A stretch of 64,000 nucleotides of DNA from an uncultured Planctomycetaceae bacterium (GTDB lineage Bacteria > Planctomycetota > Planctomycetia > Planctomycetales > Planctomycetaceae): the NCBI GenBank assembly GCA_937916515.1, contig CALFSX010000090.1:26335-90334 (forward strand), written 5' to 3'. Every line of letters starts with the position of its first letter. Positions within the stretch are counted from its first letter, which is position 1. Position numbers and translations under genes: made by a program. This document shows positions 27,411 to 36,000 of the stretch, piece after piece. Below the pieces are notes generated by a model. The model was not told the origin of the DNA. It did no database searches and worked only from the letters and a program-made list of their open reading frames with translations.

Positions 27411-28211
27411 TCAGCCAGATGAATTTGCGGCCTCGGGCTGACATGCAATTCGATACATCCATTGCAAAGGTTCCGGCAAGTCGAAATTGGCGAACTCAAA
27501 ATGGATGACTCGACGACTGCCCGGCTTCAACATGGGAGACGACGCATGCAACAGCAAAGGACGCATCAGCACAGCGCCTCCGGATGGCACCTCACACGTG
27601 ACTTCCCGATTTTCCATTTGCTGAGTTTCGATATCAGCGGTAGCCAGCTTCTCCAAACGATGCGTTCCCGGAAGCACTTTCAACGCTCCGTTTTCTGCGG
27701 AACAATCATCCAGGTGCAGGCGAACGGCCAACACATTTTGCATTAGCTGCGTTGGCGGCTGAACACACTGAACACCCGCCTTGCGAGTCCACGCCCCAAA
27801 CCCATCTACCTCGCAACGCTGGTGCACGGCAATGGAAAGATCCTGGTGCCAAAACACGCCCCAGTTGGCTCCGTCCGTTTTATCAAACAACGTGGCGCGA
27901 ACCATGAAAGCTCCACAACCAAGCACCCCGGAAACCAATTCCACTACGCGTGGATGTCGTACCAAATCAGCAATTTTCGGAACAACATCCGTTAGGTTGC
28001 GCAATCCATAAGTGCCGCTGGCATTGGAAACGTTTTCAGAATTTTCACGTTCGCGAGCGGCAGTCACCACACGACAAAGTTCGGCAACCGTAGCTGCATC
28101 CAACACGTCCGGAACGATCGCAAAACCGTGTTGCTCAACGTTAAGACTGGCTGCTGTTGCGACAGAACCAGCGAAATCGGAGGTGCGAACATCGGCTGGT
28201 GTGTGAGCCAT
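27411..28211 (-). CDS. Phytanoyl-CoA dioxygenase (PhyH) family protein
   Basis: 266 residues, cytoplasmic, no signal peptide. Fe(II)/2-oxoglutarate oxygenase motif: WHQD gives His122 and Asp124, LLLHAS gives His222, and SRRVIHFEF supplies the 2-oxoglutarate arginine (233 or 234). Family members hydroxylate small molecules; the substrate cannot be told. Its ATG follows the sulfatase stop codon directly (TAG then ATG, zero gap), so the two genes are probably co-translated. That pairing suggests a shared substrate context, which is inference. Confidence 0.88.
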   Translation of the reverse strand: MAHTPADVRTSDFAGSVATAASLNVEQHGFAIVPDVLDAATVAELCRVVTAARERENSENVSNASGTYGLRNLTDVVPKIADLVRHPRVVELVSGVLGCGAFMVRATLFDKTDGANWGVFWHQDLSIAVHQRCEVDGFGAWTRKAGVQCVQPPTQLMQNVLAVRLHLDDCSAENGALKVLPGTHRLEKLATADIETQQMENREVTCEVPSGGAVLMRPLLLHASSPMLKPGSRRVIHFEFANFDLPEPLQWMYRIACQPEAANSSG

Positions 28212-29849
28212 CTAATTCGTCTTCCTGTTGCCGGTTTTCTTCTTTGGCGCTGAATTCTGTACGGGACCAGCAAACGGAGGCTCCTCGAAAGTCTGTCCGT
28301 CGCCCGTAACTCTGGGATCACCAGATTCCAGCAGCACGCTCATCAATCGATCAGAAAGTTCCGTGCGAACATCCTGATAACGATCATCAGCGGCGACATT
28401 AAAAACCTGATGACTGTCGGATCGCAAATCGTAAAGCTCTTCTTCCGGCCGCTGAGCAAAAGCGAAATCGAAATACTTCCGCTGCAATGGATCTTTCTCA
28501 CAATTCAGGGCCACCCAGGCTTTCGTAGGGCTGGCATCCAGATCACCAAATGCGGCAAACGTGTTTTCCTGCAATGATTCCCACGACGGCATTTCAGTAC
28601 CGGAACTTCCGTAACCAGGCCCCGTCCCCATCGGCCAACGATCAGGCTTGAAGTTGCGAATGTATAGAAAATTCTTCGTACGAATCGCTCGCTGAGGATA
28701 CGGCAGCCAGTCTGTGCGAGCCGCCGCCACATGTCGCTCCCTTCCGATCACAACGGAATCCCGCATTGGATCAACCACGCCAGCCTTATCCGATTCCAAG
28801 ACGTCAATGAGGCTCTTTCCCGTCATCACGTCCGGAATCGGCTGACCGGCCGCTTCAACAAATGTTGCCGCCAGGTCCGGCAGGCACACAAAATCGTGAA
28901 CGACACGACCTCCAGGAAACTTCTTCGGCCAGCGAATCGCCAAAGGCACTTGACTGCCAAAGTCGTACAGGTTGCACTTGCCGTTCGGAAAACCGGGAGC
29001 ACCATGGTCGCCACTTACGACGATGATCGTGTTGTCCAGTTCGCCAATCGCCTCAAGCTCGCTGATTAGCACTCCAAGACCAGCATCAAACGCCATCACT
29101 TCACCCAGATAGTCGGCCATGTCCTGGCGAACAACATCCACGTCCGGCAAAAACGCAGGCAGCTTGCCTTTTAAGTCATCCGGATTCAGCCCCCACAGTT
29201 TTTTGCCAGAACCCTTAACCCACTTACGATGGCAATTGGTTGGCCCCCACCAATAACAAAACGGAGCACCATCCGTGCGAGCCGCCAGAAAATCCTGAAA
29301 GTTGCCTCGAACCTCACCCAGCAGCACTTGCTTACCCGCTTCAATATCCTGCTGACCACTGACGAACTGACTGAAACCATTGAATCGGCCACCACGTTTC
29401 ACAAACGCCGTTCTGCCGGCACCATAGGGAGCATTCGCTGGCGTACCGGGGCTCCAGACTTTGTAGGTATGGCCAATGTGGTAGCCGGATTTTTCCAGAA
29501 TCAGAGGGTAGCTGGGAATCTTACTGTCCCACACAGCGCCCTGCAAAATGGCTCCCTGCCCGGTTCGCCAAAAGTACTGGCCGGAAAGCAGCGAACTGCG
29601 ACACGGCGTACACGAAGGAGCGTTAACAAACGCATTGGTGAACAACACACCTTCATTGGCGATGCGATCAAAACCGGGAGTCTGCACAATATCGCTGGGG
29701 CCACCCTTTTCAATGGCAGCATAAGCACTTGCGTAACGTCCCCAGTCGTCAGCGAAGGCAAACACAATATTCGGTCGCTCGCCGGGATCAGACTTTGCCG
29801 ACGGCGCTACAAGACTCAGCAACACCGCCGCAATAGCTGGCAGATACAT
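28212..29849 (-). CDS. Sulfatase, formylglycine type (sulfamidase-like)
   Basis: 545 residues. A signal peptide (1 to about 20) precedes [13 protein letters not shown] with metal ligands Asp34-Asp35. The formylglycine motif is CTPCR (Cys80 to Arg84), followed by SSLLSG. HG-containing metal site [15 protein letters not shown] lies near residue 279. The overall arrangement and [11 protein letters not shown] near the end fit the heparan N-sulfatase-like branch. The open frame continues upstream to 30095, but that stretch is intergenic repeat; the ATG at 29849 gives the signal peptide. It needs Cys-to-formylglycine maturation by an enzyme not encoded in this window. The likely substrate is an exogenous sulfated glycan. 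Confidence 0.9.
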   Translation of the reverse strand: MYLPAIAAVLLSLVAPSAKSDPGERPNIVFAFADDWGRYASAYAAIEKGGPSDIVQTPGFDRIANEGVLFTNAFVNAPSCTPCRSSLLSGQYFWRTGQGAILQGAVWDSKIPSYPLILEKSGYHIGHTYKVWSPGTPANAPYGAGRTAFVKRGGRFNGFSQFVSGQQDIEAGKQVLLGEVRGNFQDFLAARTDGAPFCYWWGPTNCHRKWVKGSGKKLWGLNPDDLKGKLPAFLPDVDVVRQDMADYLGEVMAFDAGLGVLISELEAIGELDNTIIVVSGDHGAPGFPNGKCNLYDFGSQVPLAIRWPKKFPGGRVVHDFVCLPDLAATFVEAAGQPIPDVMTGKSLIDVLESDKAGVVDPMRDSVVIGRERHVAAARTDWLPYPQRAIRTKNFLYIRNFKPDRWPMGTGPGYGSSGTEMPSWESLQENTFAAFGDLDASPTKAWVALNCEKDPLQRKYFDFAFAQRPEEELYDLRSDSHQVFNVAADDRYQDVRTELSDRLMSVLLESGDPRVTGDGQTFEEPPFAGPVQNSAPKKKTGNRKTN

Positions 29850-30275
29850 CCTGACGTTCAACACGCCCCGTGAGACTTTCACAGAGCGGCCGTAAAACAA
29901 GCAAACGTTCGCAACGCTAAGTAACTTACCGTGCATCATCTGAGTCCCGATGGATATCAAAAACATTAAGTGCGGAAATTCTAACAAGGGCTTCGCCCTT
30001 GACCCAATGGCGTAGCACGCGGAAAGACGTGGAAAGTTCCAATCGCCGAACCGCTCCTTTGTCGCTAGGAAAAATGATGCGTGCCGTGCGCGCATCTTTT
30101 TGAATTACACTCTAACAGTCCTGGCACAAGAACCAAACAATGCCATCCACGGTCGCATCACTGCCTCAAAACTAGCGGTCGGAATTCCGAAAATGCATGC
30201 ACGCAGCAAGATACTGGCTGCACGGAAGCTGATGGAATGTTTCTGAAGTCAATTGCAGAGCACGAATCTCTTCAG
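29850..30275. other. Intergenic region carrying a dispersed repeat
   Basis: 426 bases between yidD and the sulfatase. The main content is repeat copy 1 at 29981-30117 (listed separately). The remaining part, 30118-30275, shows nothing recognisable. The sulfatase promoter should lie between 29850 and about 29980 or inside the repeat. Confidence 0.6.
29981..30117 (+). repeat. Dispersed repeat, copy 1
   Basis: About 137 bp shared with 60995-61121 in the same orientation. It starts with the palindrome CAAGGGC-TTC-GCCCTTG, continues with TGACCC and a diverged middle, then AATCGCCGARCCGCTCC and TTGTCGCTA, and ends near ACTCTRACA. It lies 131 bp upstream of the sulfatase start. No coding capacity is expected and no target duplication could be delimited. 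Confidence 0.8.
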
Positions 30276-30512
30276 CTACGGAGGATCATGGCCGCCAGGA
30301 TTCCAGGGATGGCAACGGCTGATGCGAACGACGCCTTTCCACCCACCAACAACCAAGCCGTATTTTTGAACTGCCAGAATAAAATACTGGCTGCAGGTTG
30401 GATGAAAGCGACAGTTTTGCCCAATCAACGGGCTTAGCAGTTTTTGATACCCGCGCACCAGCAATATCACCAGCCGCCCCGGAATCGATGCCAGCTGCCT
30501 GAGCAATTTCAC
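30276..30512 (-). CDS. yidD: Membrane protein insertion efficiency factor YidD
   Basis: 78 residues, a normal YidD length. Signature residues: LVRGYQKLLSPLIGQNCRFH (about 18-37), PTCSQYFILAV, and RISRCHPWNPGGHDP at the end. YidD helps YidC-dependent membrane protein insertion and sits at the inner membrane surface. It overlaps the rnpA stop by 4 bp, the usual order. yidC does not follow, unlike in many bacteria; the next gene on this strand is a sulfatase beyond a repeat. Confidence 0.95.
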   Translation of the reverse strand: MKLLRQLASIPGRLVILLVRGYQKLLSPLIGQNCRFHPTCSQYFILAVQKYGLVVGGWKGVVRISRCHPWNPGGHDPP

Positions 30513-30913
30513 TTAGCTGGCTCCGCGTGAGACTGTTCGATCCCGCCTGAACGCAGACGTTTGTTCAGCTTAGCGCTAAGTCGCTGCAACGACGCCAGAA
30601 AGTCTGTCAAGCCGGAATCTCGCCGGTGACGTGGCACCATCACAAAGTCCAGGCCGATTGGCAGATCTCGCTGCAGCAGACGAAATGCTTCTCGCAACAA
30701 ACGTTTCTTGCGATTGCGTGCGACAGCATTTCCGTTCTTTCTTGAAACACTGACTCCCAGCCGAGATTGTTGAGTTCCATTTTCCTGAACGAACAGCAAC
30801 AAATGGTCGTCACCCGCGCGCAGACCATCAAAGCAAACGCGAAATTCTGATGTTGCCCGAAGTCGCTGATGTCTGCGATAGGTTAAGCGTGAGTCAGATG
30901 CATCAGATTCCAC
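30509..30913 (-). CDS. rnpA: Ribonuclease P protein component
   Basis: The protein subunit of RNase P, which matures tRNA 5' ends. The signature RNRKKRLLREAFR and the preceding LGVSVSRKNGNAV are clear. The frame has no ATG at a sensible place; it stays open up to 30982 with several GTGs. I chose the GTG at 30913, giving 134 residues that begin about ten codons before the conserved RRHQRLRATSEFRVCF block, with AAAGGG a few bases upstream; a GTG at 30919 is equally possible. rpmH, which normally precedes rnpA, is absent: the next upstream gene is the sulfhydrylase. Confidence 0.9.
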   Translation of the reverse strand: MESDASDSRLTYRRHQRLRATSEFRVCFDGLRAGDDHLLLFVQENGTQQSRLGVSVSRKNGNAVARNRKKRLLREAFRLLQRDLPIGLDFVMVPRHRRDSGLTDFLASLQRLSAKLNKRLRSGGIEQSHAEPAK

Positions 30914-31063
30914 AGCCACCCTTTCGAAGCAGACAAACGTACTCACAACACATAAAACGCCGCCACACGCAAACGTGTGCACGTCGCGCTAACAAAGTTT
31001 CCGCCACAATGACGTGGCGGGCCGATCAGTTCGGCCCACCACGTGTCATACAAGACAGAAACG

Positions 31064-32344
31064 TCAGTTTGACGCGGCAGCCAATGCCTGGTCAAGGTCG
31101 GCGGTAATATCGTCGATATTTTCAATACCAATCGACAGCCGAACCATTTCAGGGGGAACTCCACCAGACTTCTGCTGCTCTTCGGTCATTTGTGAATGAG
31201 TCGTCGAGGCGGGATGAATGGCCAGGCTTTTTGCATCGCCTACGTTTGCCAGATGGCTGAACAGGCTTAACGCTTCAATGAACGTGCTTCCGGCAGCCGC
31301 TCCGCCTTTGATTCCAAAGACAACCATTGAACCACCCTTGCCGCCAAGATACTTCTGAGCTTTCTGGTAATTGGAATCTCCTTCCAGCCCAGGGTATCGG
31401 ACCCATTCCACAGCAGGATGGTTCTGCAGAAACTTCGCAACAGCCAGCGAATTTTCACAGTGCCGTTCCATTCGTAAATGAAGCGTTTCAATTCCCTGCA
31501 GACTCATCCACGCATTGTCGGGCGAAATGCAGGCACCCAGGTTTCGTAGTGGAATGACTCGCATGCGCAAAATGTACGCCAACGGCGAAAGATCACCCAG
31601 ATCGTGAGCCCAGCGAATTCCGTGATAGCTGCTGTCGGGTTCATTCATCAACGGAAACTTGTCGCTTTTCCAATTGAACTTTCCGCTGTCGACAACAATG
31701 CCACCAATTCCCGTACCATGACCACCAAGCCACTTCGTTAGCGAATGCACGACGACGTCTGCACCGGATTCAATGGGACGCTGCAACGCGGGAGTACTAA
31801 ACGTGCTGTCGACAATCAACGGCAACCCGTGTTCCTGAGCAATCTTTGCGATGGCTTCCAGATCTGAAACTTCCAGACCAGGGTTACTAACGGTTTCACA
31901 AAATATCGCTTTGGTCTTGTCGTTAATCGCCCCGGCAAAGTTGTTTGGGTCGGACGGATCTACAAATCGAGGTGTGATGCCAAACTGCGGCATGATGTCG
32001 TTGAATTGAGTGAACGATCCGCCGTACAGATTATTGGCCGAAACAAACTCATCACCAGCCTTCATAATATTGATCAGACTGTAGAACACGGCACTGGTGC
32101 CGGATGCCAGAGCCAGACCGCCGACTCCGCCTTCCAGCAATGCCATTCGCTGCTCAAGCACATCATGTGTGGGGTTCATCAACCGAGTATAAATATTCCC
32201 CAGTTCTTTCAGCCCAAACAGATTCGCTGCATGTTCTGTGCTGTTAAACACAAACGAACTGGTTCGGTGCAGAGTGACTCCGCGAGAATTCGTGGTTGGA
32301 TCCGGCTTCGCTCCGCCGTGAAGGCATACAGTTTCAAATTTCAT
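31064..32344 (-). CDS. metY: O-acetylhomoserine sulfhydrylase / Cys-Met metabolism PLP enzyme
   Basis: 426 residues, cytoplasmic. The PLP lysine is Lys204 in [18 protein letters not shown]; other family blocks are [22 protein letters not shown] (about 52-73), [11 protein letters not shown] and [13 protein letters not shown] near the end. Length and the GGHGTGIGG extension favour the O-acetylhomoserine aminocarboxypropyltransferase branch, which makes homocysteine from O-acetylhomoserine and sulfide. Start: the ATG at 32344, just before FETVCLHGG, is typical of the family; upstream in-frame codons have no similarity. No SAM-riboswitch structure was recognised in the leader. Confidence 0.92.
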   Translation of the reverse strand: MKFETVCLHGGAKPDPTTNSRGVTLHRTSSFVFNSTEHAANLFGLKELGNIYTRLMNPTHDVLEQRMALLEGGVGGLALASGTSAVFYSLINIMKAGDEFVSANNLYGGSFTQFNDIMPQFGITPRFVDPSDPNNFAGAINDKTKAIFCETVSNPGLEVSDLEAIAKIAQEHGLPLIVDSTFSTPALQRPIESGADVVVHSLTKWLGGHGTGIGGIVVDSGKFNWKSDKFPLMNEPDSSYHGIRWAHDLGDLSPLAYILRMRVIPLRNLGACISPDNAWMSLQGIETLHLRMERHCENSLAVAKFLQNHPAVEWVRYPGLEGDSNYQKAQKYLGGKGGSMVVFGIKGGAAAGSTFIEALSLFSHLANVGDAKSLAIHPASTTHSQMTEEQQKSGGVPPEMVRLSIGIENIDDITADLDQALAAASN

Positions 32345-33007
32345 AACATCGCCTGTTTTAATACGCAGAATTGCAGACAGAACTGACAATCTCTATTGCC
32401 AGTATTCCCGTACAGGCCGAACTTCAACAGGAATTCGCTGCGACTTCAACTCAATCGACGATTGCTGAAGCATCCAGCGGATGATTATTCGATTGCCAAC
32501 ACGTGGCAACAGAAGTTTGCAAAGCGTCACCATTCCAGACTCAGACTTAGCATAAAGAGCTCAGATTGCAGTCTGTCGGCCCGGATCCGGGCGTCAACCC
32601 CCGTGAATTGGAATGAATCCGTGATGTAAGGCGACTGGCTAACAGCTCATCGTGCTCGAATGTTCTGCTGGCTTTTAGAGACCACAATTTTCCACACAGC
32701 CTGGCCTACGACCACAAGTCAAACGAATTAGTCAACACCCCGTTCACGAGCTTCGTTGCATCTCTTCGTAATCTGCATCAAAGGGATCGCAGCTGATTGG
32801 CAGTTCCGTGCTCCCACCCGCAGGACTTCAAGTTACTCCCGCCACGCGAAAATCATCGCTATCCATAACGACACTATCCGCTTCCGAGTCGTTGGAAGTC
32901 TGAAGTCAAACTCATCGAACCAAACGCAAAAATGGTCGTTGCCGACAATTTTCGACAACGACCATTCAGCGTAAAACAGTTTTTATTCCAACAATGCAGA
33001 ACGATTC
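32345..33007. other. Intergenic region, mostly empty
   Basis: 663 bases between the sulfhydrylase and the giant surface protein. Two short open frames (32396-32629 and 32756-32974) have no family similarity and are not believed. The only clear element is the terminator at 32931-32966. The sulfhydrylase promoter must lie in the left part. Confidence 0.6.
32926..32966 (-). terminator. Intrinsic terminator of the giant surface-protein gene
   Basis: On the minus strand a 15-bp stem with one mismatch (arms 32966-32952 and 32945-32931, AATGGTCGTTG and its complement) with a six-base loop is followed by TTTTTG. It lies 42 bp behind the stop codon at 33008. Confidence 0.8.
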
Positions 33008-36000
33008 TTAGCTTCTGCGTCGATCACCTCGTCCGTAGTACAGGTAGTCGTCACCCTGTTCGCCAAACAGATCGTCCTTGTCGTTGTCGTCAATGACGTT
33101 GCCGACGTAGCTGAGTGCGGTGTTCAGGTCATCGGTGCTCCATGCAGCCAGAGCCTGATCGAGAGCGAACAGATCATCTTCATTTTCAGTCGACCCACCG
33201 ATGATTAGATCGTTGCCTCGTCCGCCCTGCAGATTATCTTTGCCAGTGCCGCCGATGATGATATCCGCACCACTGCCGCCCTTAATGTTGTCTTTGCCGG
33301 AGCCGCCACTCAGGACGTCGTTGCCACGGCCACCCTGAATATTGTCATCGCCACCGCCACCAAAGACAAACTGAGAAATCGCGGCTGCTGAAGGTCGCCC
33401 ATTGCCACGACCGCTGTCTCGGCCGCCGTCAGAACCACCGTCGCTACCGCCGTCGGAACCACCGTTATACTGGTCATCACCTTCGCACAGGTAAGCCACG
33501 ATGCGGTCAATGGCCGAGATATCAAACGTTGCTTTAATGGCATCCCGACCTCCATCGGAACCGCCATCGCTGCCGCCTTTTCGTTTGTCCTTGCCACCAT
33601 CGCTGCCGCCGTCAGAACCGCCACGTCGACCGCCCTGATCCAACTGCACGTTAACCTTCAGTTCATCCTTCTTTTCGTTAAACTTCAGATCAACCTTGTC
33701 ACGACCATCCGTACCGATGATGTACAGCGTGCCATCCACAACTCCGACGCCCTGAACAACCGCGGTGGTTGTGGCGACAGCGGTGCCACCTTGGTCGTCA
33801 TTTACCGTCACGGTGATCGTGTAAATGCCACCTGCAGCGTATGTGTGGGTGCGTGTGCCCGCCAGAGTGTCGGCGAGCTCGTCCACGGACAGCGATTCCT
33901 CCGTGGTGTCGTCACCCCAGTTGACCGTAGCGGTGTGTTCGTCCGAAGCATCCACGTCGGTGAGCACACCGCTGATCGAAACCACTCCATCTGCCGAAGC
34001 GTCGCAGACATCGTCGTAAACTGACGACACGGTAATTGTTGGAGCATCGTTTTCGCCGGTGATCGTGATGATAACGGTTGCGGTTGCGGTTGCGGTGCCG
34101 TCGAGCGACACCACGGTGAAGCTGTCCGTCACCGACTCACCCACAGCCAGAAACTGCAGGTCCGCCGTCCGCGTGTACGACCAGTTGCCGTCCGCGTCGA
34201 TGTCGAAGCTGCCATAGGTGCCGACCGTGCCGGTCTGGACGACGAAGACGTCTTCGCCATCATCGAGATCGCTGACGGCCATTACTCCGCTGTCGCCAGC
34301 TTCGTCTTCGGTCAGACTTCCAGTGTTGTCGCCGCTAATCGAAGCCGCGTCGTTCACACCGTTAATCGTGACAGTAACAGTGTCACTGGCTGTGCCATCA
34401 GCAGAGACCACGGTAAAGCTGTCGGTCAGTACATCTCCGGCGTTCATCGCATCCAGATTCGAGGTTCGCGTATAGCTCCAGTTGCCAGCCGCGTTGACGC
34501 TGAACGTTCCGTAGGTGCCTGCAGCGTTGGTCACTGGCCGGAAGACATTCTCGGCGTTGTCAACATCGGTCACCGTCAGGATTCCGCTGTCGCCAGATCC
34601 ATCTTCGGTCATGTCTCCAGTGCTGTCGCCACTGATTGTGGCGGCATCGTTCGTGCCGTTGATCGTGATCACAATATCAACTGCGTCGGTCGCACCACTG
34701 GCGTCCGTGCTCCACTCGACGATATACCCCTCGATACCGTGCCACGTCGTGGGCGTATCGTTCCATCCGTCCACGCCACCATTGGAAGAGGACGCAAAGT
34801 CCATTTGCATGGCCGATGCGTTGCTGCCGTTCCATCCATTAGGCTCACCGGCTCGCCAATTGGTGTATCCCCAGGCTTCCCCGTTGCTCCATTGCCAACC
34901 GCTGTTTGGGTTTGTACTCGCTGTCGGTGAATATCCACCGACCCATGCCTGTGGATAATTATCATTGTGTACAGCCGCCTCGGCCAGTATCTGCGACCGG
35001 AAAGTGCTGTAGAGGAAAGCGTTCTCCGCTGCAGATGTAATCGTCGCCAGATATCCCTGCATCCCATTCAACGTAAGGCTCGCCGCGGCAGCATTTACTG
35101 CTGCGAAGCTCTGCAAGTTATAATGTGGAATAAAGGCGTAGGTATGCCCCTGAAACGAAATAGCTCCGCCACTCTGGTCATTGACTTCGACACTATACGT
35201 CAATTCGACACTGTCATTCGCGCTCAGGAAATCGATCTCTGAGTTCGTCGCAGCGTAGGTCCAGTCCACGGAACCTTCCCCGCCGCTGAAGTTCACAGAG
35301 CCCAGGGTAAGGTTGTCGAGCAGAGCTGACTGCTGAGTTGCGGTCAGCGTGAGCGTCGAGCTTGTCACAGTTGAATTGACGATTGAGACGCTCGGGTTGT
35401 CCAACAAATCCGGATCGTGGAATGTCACATTGCCGGTCGCCGGAACTGGAGCAGCGTCGACTCCTGGAGCAGAATCTGCAGACTCAGTGATTGTTCCTGC
35501 CAGTCTGCCGCCGTTAATCACAGGGACATCGTTTACACCGTCGATCGTGATTGTAACTGTCGCTGTCGACGTTTCACCGTAGGCATCTTCAATTTGGTAA
35601 TCGAAGCTGACTTGCGTTGATTCGCCAGCGGCCAGCGATTCAAACGCACCGTTCGGATTGAACGTAAAGGATCCATTGCCGTTGTCCGTCAGCACACCGG
35701 CAGCCGGGCTACTGATTGCCGCAGTCAGGCTTGCGACGATGTTGTTTTCTGCGTCCATGTCGTTGCCAAGCACACTGAACGAGACTGTGTTGTCCTCGTC
35801 CGTGGAAAGATCGTCGCCATTCGCCGTCGGCGGCGTGTTGAAGTCATCGTTGACGATCGTACCAACGCCAACCGATGAACCCAGTCCGCTGCCGAACCAT
35901 TTCGTTTGCAGTTCGTTGTACAGAGCCGCGAAGTCACCGCCGAAGGCTGCTCGGTCGTTGTAGATTCGAGCTTCTGCGACCAAGCCCTGAAACGTCTGAC

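Noticed and set aside
32345..32640. SAM riboswitch ahead of the sulfhydrylase gene
   Set aside because: No conserved SAM-I, SAM-II or SAM/SAH core pairing could be traced in the leader.
33420..33635. Possible CRISPR array (regular short repeats)
   Set aside because: The units are contiguous, in frame with GGSDGG, and lack unique spacers of constant length; no cas genes are present.
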